In this document: positions 8,493 through 16,577 of the stretch, piece by piece
How positions within the stretch are numbered: position 1 is the stretch's first letter
Layout: every line of letters starts with the position of its first letter
Assembly (NCBI RefSeq): GCF_047303325.1
Contig: NZ_JBKBEX010000016.1
Coordinates: 1 to 64,000, forward strand
From: Polaromonas sp047303325
GTDB taxonomy: Bacteria; Pseudomonadota; Gammaproteobacteria; Burkholderiales; Burkholderiaceae_C
Reading direction: 5' to 3'
DNA length: 64,000 bases
Translations under genes and position numbers: made by a program
Notes under the pieces: generated by a model
The model's input: the letters and a program-made list of their open reading frames with translations, nothing else
What the model was told of the DNA's origin: nothing
Databases searched by the model: none

Positions 8493-9382
8493 GCCTGGCG
8501 GAAATTCGCCAGTATCTTGAGCAGGTTGCGCGTGGCGCCGTCCAGCGCCTCCGGCGGCCGGTGCACCATGGCCGTGTGGCGCACCAGCGCGGGCTTGAGC
8601 GGCAGCAACTGCACGTCGTGCCGCACATGGGACTCTTGCTCCGATTCCTCCCTGGGCAACACGGCGGCGCCGTAACCGGCCGCCACCAGGCTCTTGATGG
8701 CCTCGGAATAATTGAGCTCTATGCGCGCACGCGGCGTGAAGCCCGCGTCGGCAAACCAGGCCATGGTCATGCGGTACATATGGGTGGGCGTCTCGTTGAA
8801 GATCAACGGCTTGCCCGCCAGCCAGGCCGGCGTGGCGTGTTTTGGCGCCTTCCAGCGCTTGGGCACAAAAGCCATCATGGGGTCGCTGCGCCAGTGCGTG
8901 ATCACCATGCCGCGCTGCGCGGGTGGCGGCGTGGCCACCAGGCCCACGTCCAGCGTGCCCTGCGCCAGCCGCTCCAGGGTATCGGCCGAACCCAGGATGC
9001 TGACCTCGACGTCGATGTCGGGATGGGCCAGCTCCATGGCCTTGAGCACCTGCGGCAAAAAGTAAACCAGCACACCGGTGGTACTGCCCAGGCGCACGCG
9101 GCCGGCGCGGCCTTCGACGTGGCGCTTGACAGCATCGACCGCATCGTCGGCATCGCGCAGCAGGCGGCGGGCCCGCTCCACCAGCACGGCGCCCGCCGGC
9201 GTGGGCTCGACCTTGCGTCCGCCCCGCACCACCAGCGGTGTGCCCAGGCGGCTTTCGAGCTCGCTCACGTGCAGGCTCACGGTGGGCTGCGCCAGGTGCA
9301 GGCCCTGCGCTGCGGCTGAGAAAGTACCCAGGTCGGTGATGGCCACCAGGGTGCGCAGCTGGTCCAGGTTCAATTCGCGCAT
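8489..9382 (-). CDS. LysR-family transcriptional regulator
   Basis: This 297-residue protein has a typical N-terminal HTH (LRTLVAITDLGTFSAAAQGL, then LAQPTVSLHVSELESRLG) and an effector domain from about residue 90 (GRVRLGSTTGVLVYF). It is divergent from the small DUF1127 gene at 9517, with two short inverted repeats in between, so local or self regulation is plausible. The ligand and targets are unknown. Confidence 0.93.
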   Translation of the reverse strand: MRELNLDQLRTLVAITDLGTFSAAAQGLHLAQPTVSLHVSELESRLGTPLVVRGGRKVEPTPAGAVLVERARRLLRDADDAVDAVKRHVEGRAGRVRLGSTTGVLVYFLPQVLKAMELAHPDIDVEVSILGSADTLERLAQGTLDVGLVATPPPAQRGMVITHWRSDPMMAFVPKRWKAPKHATPAWLAGKPLIFNETPTHMYRMTMAWFADAGFTPRARIELNYSEAIKSLVAAGYGAAVLPREESEQESHVRHDVQLLPLKPALVRHTAMVHRPPEALDGATRNLLKILANFRQA

Positions 9383-9406
9383 GGAAGGTGCCTCATAACG
9401 TTACCC

Positions 9407-9438
9407 ATCAGGAATACTGATAGTTTTAATCAGAAAAC
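9407..9438. promoter_or_regulatory. inverted repeats between LysR and DUF1127 genes
   Basis: Two small dyads lie 25-56 bp upstream of the LysR start: ATCAG-GAATA-CTGAT (9407-9421) and GTTTT-AATCAG-AAAAC (9423-9438). They sit in an A+T-rich patch of the intergenic region where the divergent promoters must be. A LysR operator is the simplest reading. Confidence 0.4.
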
Positions 9439-9516
9439 TCAACTTCCACAATACCAGAATAAATTGCACCATGGCGCCTGGCTTCATCCACATCCTCACA
9501 CCCCAAGGAGCACCCC

Positions 9517-9792
9517 ATGCCTGCCGCCACCATTCCCACCGTCTCACCGGGATTCAGCCTCACAGCGGGACTGCAGCGCTTTGCGGGCCTGGCGGCGGCG
9601 CTGTGCAGGCTCGGTGGCGCCTGGTTCAAGCCATCGCGCGGCGGCGCATCGGGCGAGGCCAGGCCCACCCGCCTGCAGCGGGACGAGCTGATGGCCATGA
9701 GCAGCCATGAACTGAACGACCTGGGCATAGGTCGCAGCGAGATCCCGGCCCTGTTCGGCGAGCCCTCCTCCTGGAGCGCCAGCCGGCGCTAA
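9517..9792 (+). CDS. DUF1127 (YjiS-like) small protein
   Basis: This 91-residue protein has a C-terminal DUF1127 motif: an Arg-rich or basic lead, then LQRDELMAMSSHELNDLGIG and a DIPAL-like end (RSEIPALF). Such small proteins often bind RNA or support stress or nutrient responses, but the function of this member is not known. The first 45 residues are variable and rich in A, G and P. It precedes the PLP enzyme at 9835 by 42 bases and could share its transcript. Confidence 0.85.
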   Translation: MPAATIPTVSPGFSLTAGLQRFAGLAAALCRLGGAWFKPSRGGASGEARPTRLQRDELMAMSSHELNDLGIGRSEIPALFGEPSSWSASRR

Positions 9793-9834
9793 AAGCCGGC
9801 CACCAGGGCCTTGCTTGCTGCGAGAATCGGGGCC

Positions 9835-10917
9835 ATGGCCGCCCCTCAAACTCCCAGCAGTTCCTGGCTCAGCGCCGCCGTCGTCCGCATTGAAGCCGAC
9901 TACCAGCGCAGCGCCGACACCCACCTGATCCCCCTGCCGCTGCCGGAGTTCGCCGCGCGCGGCATCGATTTCTACCTCAAGGACGAATCCACACACCCGA
10001 CCGGCAGCCTCAAGCACCGGCTGGCGCGCTCGCTGTTTTTGTACGCGCTGTGCAACGGCCTGATCCATGAAGGTTCGACCATCGTCGAAGCCTCAAGCGG
10101 CTCCACCGCGGTCAGCGAGGCCTACTTTGCGCGCCTGCTGAGCCTGCCCTTTATCGCGGTGATGCCGCGCAGCACCTCACCCGAAAAAGTCGCGCAGATC
10201 GAGTTTTACGGCGGGCGCTGCCACTGGGTGGACAGCGCCGCGCAGGTGTATGACGAAGCGCGCAGGCTGGCCCGGGAAACCGGCGGCCACTACATGGACC
10301 AGTTCACCTATGCCGAGCGCGCCACCGACTGGCGCGGCAACAACAATATCGCCGAAAGCATGTTCAGCCAGATGGCGCGCGAAAGACACCCCGTGCCGCG
10401 CTGGCTTGTGGTGGGCGCGGGCACGGGCGGCACCAGCGCCACCATAGGCCGCTATGTGCGCTACCAGCGCCACGACAGCCGGCTCTGCGTGGCCGACCCG
10501 GTGGGTTCGGTCTTTGCCGCCTACCACCGCAGTGGCGATGCGGGCCTCACCGGCGCGGGCTCGCGCATCGAGGGCATAGGCCGGCCGCGCGTCGAGGCCA
10601 GTTTTATCCGCACCGTGATAGACCGCATGGTGGAAGTCGCCGATGTGGACTCGATCGCCGCCATGCAGGCGCTTTCGCAGCTGCTGGGCCGCCGCGTCGG
10701 GCCGTCGACCGGCACCAATCTGGTCGGCATGCTGGCGCTGGCGCACGAGATGCTGGCGCGCGGCGAGCAAGGCTCCATCCTGTCCTTGCTGTGCGATTCG
10801 GGCGAGCGCTACCTGCCGACTTACTACGACGCCGAATGGGTGGCCGAAAAAATCGGCGACTGCACGGCCGCCCAGGCGCAGATCGCCGGGCAGCTAAGGC
10901 CTGCGGCTGCCGCCTGA
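9835..10917 (+). CDS. PLP-dependent cysteine synthase-family protein
   Basis: This 360-residue fold-type II PLP enzyme has its PLP lysine in PTGSLKHRLARSL (about residue 58), followed by an SSGSTAVSEAYFA substrate loop and the phosphate-binding GAGTGGTSATIGRY. The sequence is nearer the divergent cysteine synthase/cysteine desulfhydrase (Cds1-like) group than CysK or CysM, so it may degrade cysteine rather than make it. ATG 9835 is the first good start. The stop is eight bases before the AttH-like gene, which indicates an operon. The exact reaction is uncertain. Confidence 0.85.
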   Translation: MAAPQTPSSSWLSAAVVRIEADYQRSADTHLIPLPLPEFAARGIDFYLKDESTHPTGSLKHRLARSLFLYALCNGLIHEGSTIVEASSGSTAVSEAYFARLLSLPFIAVMPRSTSPEKVAQIEFYGGRCHWVDSAAQVYDEARRLARETGGHYMDQFTYAERATDWRGNNNIAESMFSQMARERHPVPRWLVVGAGTGGTSATIGRYVRYQRHDSRLCVADPVGSVFAAYHRSGDAGLTGAGSRIEGIGRPRVEASFIRTVIDRMVEVADVDSIAAMQALSQLLGRRVGPSTGTNLVGMLALAHEMLARGEQGSILSLLCDSGERYLPTYYDAEWVAEKIGDCTAAQAQIAGQLRPAAAA

Positions 10918-10925
10918 AGAAACCC

Positions 10926-12032
10926 ATGCCCTTGCCGCCGCCCACGCTCACCTTGCCATCCCTGCTGCCCAGGCGCGGCCTGTTGCTGGCCGGCGCCGCG
11001 CTGGCCGGATGGGGCGCCACCACCCGCCCCGCGCAAGCCCTGCCCGCCAAAACACTGGTGTTTCCGCGCGACCGCGGCGCCCATCCCGAATTTCGCACCG
11101 AGTGGTGGTACATCACGGGCCAGGCCAGCGACCAGGCAGGCAAGCGGGCATTTGGCTTCCAGCTGACTTTTTTCCGCTCGCGCGTGGACGCCACCCAGGG
11201 CATGGCCTCGAAATTCGCCGCCAAACAGCTGCTCTTTGCCCACGCCGCCCTGACCGACGTGCAGGGCAAAAAACTCTGGCACGACCAGCGCATCGCGCGC
11301 GGCGGCTTTGGCATTGCCACGGCCAGCGAGCGCGACACGGACCTCAAGCTGCGCGACTGGTCGCTCAAAGCCCAAGGCGGCAAGTACATCGCGGAGTTAC
11401 CGTCCAGCGACTTCACGCTCAAGCTCGCGTTTGAGGAAACGCAGGAGGTGCTGCTGCAGGGCAAACAAGGCCTGTCGCGCAAAGGCCCCGAAGAAAAACA
11501 GGCCAGCTACTACTACAGCCAGCCGCAGTTGGCCGCACGCGGCACCTTGCAACTCAAGGGCCAGGATTTTTCCGTGAGCGGCAAGGCCTGGCTGGACCAC
11601 GAATGGAGCGAAGAGATCCTGCACCCCGACGCCGCGGGCTGGGACTGGATAGGCATGAACCTGACCGACGGCAGCGCCCTCACCGCCTTCCGGCTGCGCG
11701 CCAGGGACGGCGGCACGCTGTGGGACGGCGGCTCCTTCCGCTCGCCCAAGGGCGGGCTCTACACCTTCAGCCGCGGCGAAGTGGTCTTCAAACCCGTGCG
11801 CCACTGGAAAAGCCCGCTGACGCAAACCACCTACCCGGTGGAATGGATAGTGCGCACGCCCGCCGATTTTTATACCGTGCGCGCCGTCATCGACAACCAG
11901 GAACTCGACAGCCGCCAATCCACGGGCTCCATTTATTGGGAAGGTTTGAGTGAGTTGATCGACAGCAATGGCAAACTGGTTGGGATGGGCTACCTCGAGA
12001 TGACGGGGTATGCGCAGCCGCTGCGGATGTGA
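10926..12032 (+). CDS. AttH/carotenoid 1,2-hydratase-like lipocalin protein, Tat signal
   Basis: This 368-residue exported protein starts with a twin-arginine type leader (LPRRGLLLAGAALAGWG, cleavage near residues 35-40 after AQA) and continues with the AttH/CrtC lipocalin-like signature HPEFRTEWWYITG, then a central LDHEWS and GWDWIGMNL. Such proteins are usually encoded next to an FtsX-like permease and LolD-type ATPase (Att-type clusters). Here the likely partners are at 95-742 and 2634-5282, separated by unrelated genes. It is co-oriented with and eight bases from the cysteine synthase homologue. Confidence 0.88.
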   Translation: MPLPPPTLTLPSLLPRRGLLLAGAALAGWGATTRPAQALPAKTLVFPRDRGAHPEFRTEWWYITGQASDQAGKRAFGFQLTFFRSRVDATQGMASKFAAKQLLFAHAALTDVQGKKLWHDQRIARGGFGIATASERDTDLKLRDWSLKAQGGKYIAELPSSDFTLKLAFEETQEVLLQGKQGLSRKGPEEKQASYYYSQPQLAARGTLQLKGQDFSVSGKAWLDHEWSEEILHPDAAGWDWIGMNLTDGSALTAFRLRARDGGTLWDGGSFRSPKGGLYTFSRGEVVFKPVRHWKSPLTQTTYPVEWIVRTPADFYTVRAVIDNQELDSRQSTGSIYWEGLSELIDSNGKLVGMGYLEMTGYAQPLRM

Positions 12033-12071
12033 ATTCACCGTCTCTTTTCAAACTTCAACAGGAGAAAGTCC

Positions 12072-12365
12072 ATGCGTTGGGTAGCCATCTTTGACGACAA
12101 ACCCGGCATGCTGGCCGTACGCCAGGAGCGAGAACCCCTGCACCTTGCCTATCTGCTTGCCCATGAAACCGAAATCCTCATCGCGGGCGGCTTGCGCGAG
12201 GCGCCAGGCGGCGGCTTTGTCGGCGGCCTCTGGGTGCTGGAGGTTGCGTCCAGGGAACGCGCCGTTGCACTTATCGAAAACGATCCCTACTTCGTCCCAG
12301 CCTGCCGCAGCTACCGGCTGCTGACCTGGGGCAAAGCCCTGGCCGACAAAGAAGCCGTGCTGTGA
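12072..12365 (+). CDS. YciI-like protein
   Basis: This 97-residue cytoplasmic protein has the YciI-like fold pattern (WVAIFDDKPG, then R-HLAYL, AGGLRE, and FVGGLWVLEVASRERAVALI with ENDPYF). Family members are dimeric alpha/beta barrel proteins with a conserved His-Asp pair and mostly unknown function. A ribosome site (GGAGAAAG at 12061-12068) precedes the ATG. The stop overlaps the GTG start of the next gene in GTGA, which indicates translational coupling. Confidence 0.88.
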   Translation: MRWVAIFDDKPGMLAVRQEREPLHLAYLLAHETEILIAGGLREAPGGGFVGGLWVLEVASRERAVALIENDPYFVPACRSYRLLTWGKALADKEAVL

Positions 12366-13021
12366 ACCCGGCAGGTTTCAGGACCCTCGCCGCCGCTTGT
12401 GTGCTGGGCCTGTGCCTGCAGGGCTGGCCAGCCCTTGCGCAATCCGGCGATGATGCCTGGAGCCAGTCGTACGATGCCGCATCACGGACACGCTACATCC
12501 CGCTTGAGCTGATTCTTGGTGCGCCCTGGGACGGAAAGAAGGAGATCACCCTCCCGAAAGGCCACTTCACCGAAGGCGTGGCGCGCGACCCCAGCACCTG
12601 GCGCGGCCCGGTCGAGTGGCAGCACCCGCAGACCGGCGAGAAGCTGACGGTGTATGACCGCTCCCGCCGCGGCGTCTGGCAAAAATTCGCGGTACGCGCC
12701 GACGGGAGCGCGATCGGCCGGGTAGCCGACAGTCGTTTTGATATCGACAGCTGTGACCAGGAAGCCAAATACCCGCTGGGCTACTGGACGCAGTCGGAAG
12801 TCCGGCAATTTGAATACCGCTGCTGGTATACGTCAGGGGCCAGCCGCACCCCTGCCGAGATGGTCACAACGCTCACCATTGAGCAGATCGATTTTGACTA
12901 CCGCGGCTCGCCGCACTCACTGCAAGTTCGTTGGATACTGAGGCGCAAAAACGACGCGCGCGAAATGGACAACCGGGTTTATGTATTCTCTCCGGGCAAA
13001 GGCGCGGTGTCGGTGCGCTGA
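12362..13021 (+). CDS. hypothetical exported protein
   Basis: This 219-residue protein starts with GTG in a GTGA overlap with the YciI gene. A Sec signal peptide (about residues 1-26, hydrophobic core LAAACVLGLCLQGWPALAQ) is followed by a domain with two cysteines (about 137 and 154) that could form a disulfide. The motif IPLELILGAPWDG and later YRCWYTSG are conspicuous. I do not recognise the family. It is likely periplasmic and co-expressed with the YciI-like protein. Confidence 0.75.
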   Translation: MNPAGFRTLAAACVLGLCLQGWPALAQSGDDAWSQSYDAASRTRYIPLELILGAPWDGKKEITLPKGHFTEGVARDPSTWRGPVEWQHPQTGEKLTVYDRSRRGVWQKFAVRADGSAIGRVADSRFDIDSCDQEAKYPLGYWTQSEVRQFEYRCWYTSGASRTPAEMVTTLTIEQIDFDYRGSPHSLQVRWILRRKNDAREMDNRVYVFSPGKGAVSVR

Positions 13022-13112
13022 GCGATAAAGCCAAAGCCCGGAAAACACCATGCGCCAGTGTGACTACACTGGTATGTCTCCCTGTCCCAGCCTCAAACCC
13101 CAAATCCCCAAA

Positions 13113-13715
13113 ATGGAATTCCTCACCCTGGTGACTTGCGTCGCCATAGCCGTCTACATCCTCAAATTGTCGGAAGAGCGCCGGCGCATTGCCCTGCTGG
13201 GCAGCCACCTGGGCCAGTACCAGATCGAAAAACTGATGGAGACCCTGACCGACGGCTACCTGCGGGCCCTGGGCGAGAAAGAACCGGAGCGCCGCGAACA
13301 GGTCTGGAACCAGCTCGCCAGCACCGAGCTCAAGCTGTGCGAGCAGTTCACCCTTTTTGCCGCGGGCTTTTCCAAGGTCGATGAAGTGGAGGCGCGCACC
13401 AGCAAGCTGCCGATCACATTTCCCTTCGCGACCAAGCTGTTGCCGGGCCTGAGCTTCGACATGCGGAAAATGCTGGCGGTCCACGCCCAGGGCATTCTGC
13501 GCGCGGCGGAAAACAGCGCCCAGCGCACGCCCAAGGAAAAGGCCTTCACGATGTCGGCCGAGCTGTTCCTGATGCAGCACAGCTGCCACTGGTTCTGCAA
13601 GTCCAAAGCCGTGGCCTCGGCGCGCATGATGGTGCGGCACAAGACATCGCATGAGCAGCTCGTGACCTCGGTGTCGCCGCAGACGCGTGAGGCCTATCTC
13701 GCCTTGACGGGCTGA
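13113..13715 (+). CDS. hypothetical protein with N-terminal membrane anchor
   Basis: This 200-residue protein, taken from ATG 13113 (MEFLTLVTCVAIAVYILK), gives one membrane helix at residues 3-18 followed by a mostly helical cytoplasmic or periplasmic part (QYQIEKLMETLTDGYLRALG and so on). An earlier ATG at 13050 would add 21 residues before the helix. Neither has a strong ribosome site. I do not recognise the domain. Confidence 0.65.
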   Translation: MEFLTLVTCVAIAVYILKLSEERRRIALLGSHLGQYQIEKLMETLTDGYLRALGEKEPERREQVWNQLASTELKLCEQFTLFAAGFSKVDEVEARTSKLPITFPFATKLLPGLSFDMRKMLAVHAQGILRAAENSAQRTPKEKAFTMSAELFLMQHSCHWFCKSKAVASARMMVRHKTSHEQLVTSVSPQTREAYLALTG

Positions 13716-13808
13716 CGACGCCACCGGCCAAGCCGGCTGATTTTTCCGACCACTGGCTTGTCACCCGCGCTACAGCGCGCTGTCCCTGTCCGTCCTATAT
13801 TTCCAGCC

Positions 13809-14255
13809 ATGACGGACTCCACCCTGCTGAACACGCTGCAAGCGGTGAACCAGACCGCTTCTTTCAACCGCTGGGCCGGTTTTGAAGTCGTGCGCGCCAC
13901 GGCCGGCGAGGCCGAGATACGCATGGCCTGGCGCGAAGAAGACATGGGCCAGTACGCCGGCTATCTGCATGCGGGCCTGATAGGCGCCATGCTGGACACG
14001 GCCTGCGGCTATGCGGCCGCCACCGTTTCGGGCCGCGTGCTGGCTTCGCACTTTTCAGTGAACTGTCTGGCACCCGCCGTGGGATTAAGCTTTGTGGCGC
14101 GCGGGCGCGTGGTGAAGGCCGGGCGCAAGCAGGTGTTTGCGAATGCGGAGCTGTATGCCGAGCAGGATCGCGGCGAGTTAGTGCTCGTGGCTACGGGCAA
14201 TGCAATTCTGGTGCCAGTGGAAGCATCGTCCAGCCCCTCGGCCAAAAGCGCATAA
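13809..14255 (+). CDS. PaaI-family hotdog thioesterase
   Basis: This 148-residue hotdog-fold protein has the PaaI-type signature YLHAGLIGAMLDTACGYAAA (catalytic HxGxxxxxxD/E region at about residues 56-66) and a conserved SFVARGRVVKAGRKQVFANAEL strand pair. It likely hydrolyses acyl- or aromatic acyl-CoA esters in the cytosol, and the substrate cannot be read. ATG 13809 gives the expected family length. It is convergent with the lower-G+C block that follows. Confidence 0.9.
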   Translation: MTDSTLLNTLQAVNQTASFNRWAGFEVVRATAGEAEIRMAWREEDMGQYAGYLHAGLIGAMLDTACGYAAATVSGRVLASHFSVNCLAPAVGLSFVARGRVVKAGRKQVFANAELYAEQDRGELVLVATGNAILVPVEASSSPSAKSA

Positions 14256-14302
14256 GAAAGGTATTCGCATGGACGCTCTGTGCGCCCATACCTGAAGACC
14301 TG

Positions 14303-14962
14303 TCAGGCCCCAACACCACCGTTCCGTATCTCCCGGAATATATCCGCCGCGGGCCGATTGAGCTTCTCAATTTCCCGGCCGCCCTTGAGGACATAGTCAC
14401 CGCCCCAACGCAGATGCTCGTCCGCATACAGGACTCGGACTTCGAGCGCCGGCCACTTCTTCGACAGCGCCTTGACCAGCGGCTTGGGAAAGGCTGATCC
14501 GGTGGTGAAGCGGACAGTAATCTGACCAGGCCCTGCTTCAATCTTTGAATCTTCGGCGTTCCACTTCGAGCCCCAATGCTTTTTGCACCAGTCGTACCAG
14601 GACCCAAAGCCGTGCTTTTCGATGTTCTCCTTGTACTGGCGCGCGGGCGCCAGGTACATCTCCGCGCAATCAAGGCTGCGAATGCATGCCAACAGTTGTT
14701 CGCGGGACTCGAGCGGAAACGGATGGCCAAGCTTCGCGGCCGACTCCTTCCATGTCCAGTACTTGGCGGGCTCTGTCCAGTCGCCATACAGCGCGTCATA
14801 ACCCGTCGTCACCGCGCTGCTTTCCTCAATCTCAAGTTCCGGCGGCATCGGAATTACCGAATTGAAATCGAAGGCTTCCGCGCTGAAATGGGCATCGCGG
14901 CAAGAAGCCAGGGATCCAGTATCTCCGGAGAGTCGCAACAGAATAAAAACGGCGTCTGACAT
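14303..14962 (-). CDS. Api92/YubB-like ferredoxin-fold protein
   Basis: This 219-residue protein has the diagnostic motif GFGSWYDWCKKHWGSKWNA at about residues 118-136, followed by an alternating strand/helix region (FTTGSAFPKPLVKALSKKWP, then LYADEH) as in the DUF1281/YubB ferredoxin-like domain. Members occur mainly on phages, plasmids and genomic islands. Function is unknown. A 6-bp hairpin lies just upstream of its start (14970-14989). Its base composition is lower in G+C than the neighbourhood, suggesting acquisition. Confidence 0.75.
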   Translation of the reverse strand: MSDAVFILLRLSGDTGSLASCRDAHFSAEAFDFNSVIPMPPELEIEESSAVTTGYDALYGDWTEPAKYWTWKESAAKLGHPFPLESREQLLACIRSLDCAEMYLAPARQYKENIEKHGFGSWYDWCKKHWGSKWNAEDSKIEAGPGQITVRFTTGSAFPKPLVKALSKKWPALEVRVLYADEHLRWGGDYVLKGGREIEKLNRPAADIFREIRNGGVGA

Positions 14963-14969
14963 GGTGATG

Positions 14970-14989
14970 CTCTAAAACAAATATTAGAG
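14970..14989. promoter_or_regulatory. small dyad upstream of the Api92-like gene
   Basis: Arms CTCTAA and TTAGAG are separated by eight A+T-rich bases and begin eight bases before the start codon. It could be an operator or an RNA hairpin at the ribosome site; nothing decides between these. Confidence 0.3.
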
Positions 14990-15066
14990 AGTCGATAAAG
15001 GCATAACAGAACTTAGCGCAGCATGGGCCTGGAATAGGCGACAACAGCACACGAACAGGTCCTAGC

Positions 15067-15663
15067 TTAATGTTCGACGTAAGGGGCGTCACGGCGCACC
15101 TGCATGAGCGCGAAACCTAAGAGATTGAGGCCTTCCCATTGATTTGGATTATTAACTTTCTCATCATCCTGGGTGAGGCCGATGCCCCAGACTCTATCGA
15201 CCGGACTAGCCTCGACAAGGATGCGATCCCCCGTTTTCTGGAGAAACTGCCGAAGCTCGGAGTTTTGGGCAAACTTGGCCTCATTGGCACGTAGAACGAT
15301 TGAGAACCGGTGTTCAAGCCAAAGGGCTTCATTAAAGTCGCGAACCTGGCGTCCCAAAGCCTTAGCTGCACCCGGGTTTGTGGCTTGCAGAACTTTGGCT
15401 CTGGTCTCTTGATCGCCGAAAAGCAAAGCCTTCTCGGCCATCATGAAGTGCTCTGCCGTTGGATACAGCTGCCCATCCACGACGAAAGGTGCGCCATACC
15501 ACTGGCTGAAACAAGAGGCCGTAACGCCATGCTTGCTGGGCTGATGACCCCAGAAGAAAACGAACTTGAGCCTCTCACCCCCATTGAAGCGGGAGCGGAG
15601 GTTTTCGACTAGTTGCGAGTCGCCTATGTACTGAATTCGATTTTTGTCCGACGGCATGGCCAT
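15067..15663 (-). CDS. NADAR-family (YbiA-like) N-glycosidase
   Basis: This 198-residue protein has a NADAR domain: FVFFWGHQPSK near residue 33, SQWYGAPFVVDGQLYPTAEHF with the conserved Glu of the AEHFMMAEKAL helix at about 78, GRQVRDFNEALWLEHRFSIV, and the closing RVWGIGLTQDD segment. Known NADAR proteins cleave N-glycosidic bonds in riboflavin intermediates or in ADP-ribose derivatives and can act with ADP-ribosylation systems. No ADP-ribosyltransferase is recognisable next to it. It lies in the lower-G+C block with a CPBP protease gene 21 bases downstream. Confidence 0.9.
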   Translation of the reverse strand: MAMPSDKNRIQYIGDSQLVENLRSRFNGGERLKFVFFWGHQPSKHGVTASCFSQWYGAPFVVDGQLYPTAEHFMMAEKALLFGDQETRAKVLQATNPGAAKALGRQVRDFNEALWLEHRFSIVLRANEAKFAQNSELRQFLQKTGDRILVEASPVDRVWGIGLTQDDEKVNNPNQWEGLNLLGFALMQVRRDAPYVEH

Positions 15664-15684
15664 AACACCCCCTCGATGGAAAAG

Positions 15685-16341
15685 TTAGCCCGCAGACGCG
15701 ATGACCGGAACGATATCCCAAAGGATATGTGCCAACACCGGCGGCCATAGTTTTTGGCTCCGAAGATAAAAAAGAGAAAAGGTCAATCCGAAGGCCAATA
15801 CCCAAACCGCACCCAGCGGCCCTTGGTACAGGTGATACAGGATGCGGACAAGCAGCGGAATGCCAATGGCAAGAGATAGCCCAAGACCTCTGAGGCCTCT
15901 TACAAGAACACCCAATAAGAATATTTCCTCAAAGGCACCGTTCACCATGGCGAACATGATCGTTGACGCAAGCGAAATACCTGTAAACGAGAACTCAACC
16001 ATCTGAGGCTTGTGCGAACTGGCAAACGGCGTGACGGCAAGGATGCCAACCAACCAAGCGAGAACAAACAAGCCAATGCCAGAAAGAGAGCCCCTAATGG
16101 TCGGGCCAGGATATAGGGAGGAGACGTCGAAGCCACGGATATACAGGTAGGCCAGGGCAGTCAGTGAGAGGCCAACTTCAACTCCGATCATCGAGGTGTT
16201 GCCAGATTCTGTGAAACGGGCTTCCGGAAAACCGGCGAGTACCGCCTGAATAGAAACGGCAATTGCCAAGCCAAAACAGATGACAGAAACGACCACTGCG
16301 TCAAGAAGCGTGATAGTGGATAAGCGAGGTGCTTGGCTCAT
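15685..16341 (-). CDS. CPBP-family intramembrane metalloprotease
   Basis: This 218-residue membrane protein has about seven helices. CPBP motifs are visible: the EE pair in FEEIFLLGVL (about residue 140), a His in ILYHLYQG and the terminal HILWDIVP. The arginine usual in EExxxR is replaced by Leu, as in some subgroups. CPBP proteins are Rce1-like proteases tied to bacteriocin immunity or defence-like islands. ATG 16341 (MSQAPRLST) is chosen over a TTG at 16377. It probably forms a unit with the NADAR gene. Confidence 0.85.
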   Translation of the reverse strand: MSQAPRLSTITLLDAVVVSVICFGLAIAVSIQAVLAGFPEARFTESGNTSMIGVEVGLSLTALAYLYIRGFDVSSLYPGPTIRGSLSGIGLFVLAWLVGILAVTPFASSHKPQMVEFSFTGISLASTIMFAMVNGAFEEIFLLGVLVRGLRGLGLSLAIGIPLLVRILYHLYQGPLGAVWVLAFGLTFSLFYLRSQKLWPPVLAHILWDIVPVIASAG

Positions 16342-16423
16342 CTGCGGTTTAACGTAGGGCTGACCGGCTTGCGCCAAGACGCGCCGAAGAATCGGGATCG
16401 TGGATTTGCACTATAGCCTGGGC

Positions 16424-16458
16424 ACCGGGAAAACTTACCTGTACCGGCCCGGTTTTTT
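16424..16458 (+). terminator. orphan rightward terminator-like hairpin
   Basis: Arms ACCGGG (16424-16429) and CCCGGT (16448-16453) with an 18-base loop are followed by TTTTTT (the final T of the arm plus five more). No annotated rightward gene runs into it, so it either ends an unannotated plus-strand RNA or is fortuitous. Confidence 0.4.
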
Positions 16459-16527
16459 GTCCGCGGACATAAGCAAAGCAATCCCATGATGCATCCGCGC
16501 GACATGATGCGCGCATTAATTTGATGG

Positions 16528-16552
16528 AAAAAAACGGCGCACAAGGCGCCGT
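16528..16552 (-). terminator. terminator of the marR-efflux operon
   Basis: Read leftward, arms ACGGCGC and GCGCCGT (7 bp, five-base loop) are followed by a run of seven T, 26 bases after the EmrB stop. It is a textbook intrinsic terminator. Confidence 0.93.
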
Positions 16553-16577
16553 CTTCGTCCTACCCCAGGCAGAGGCG

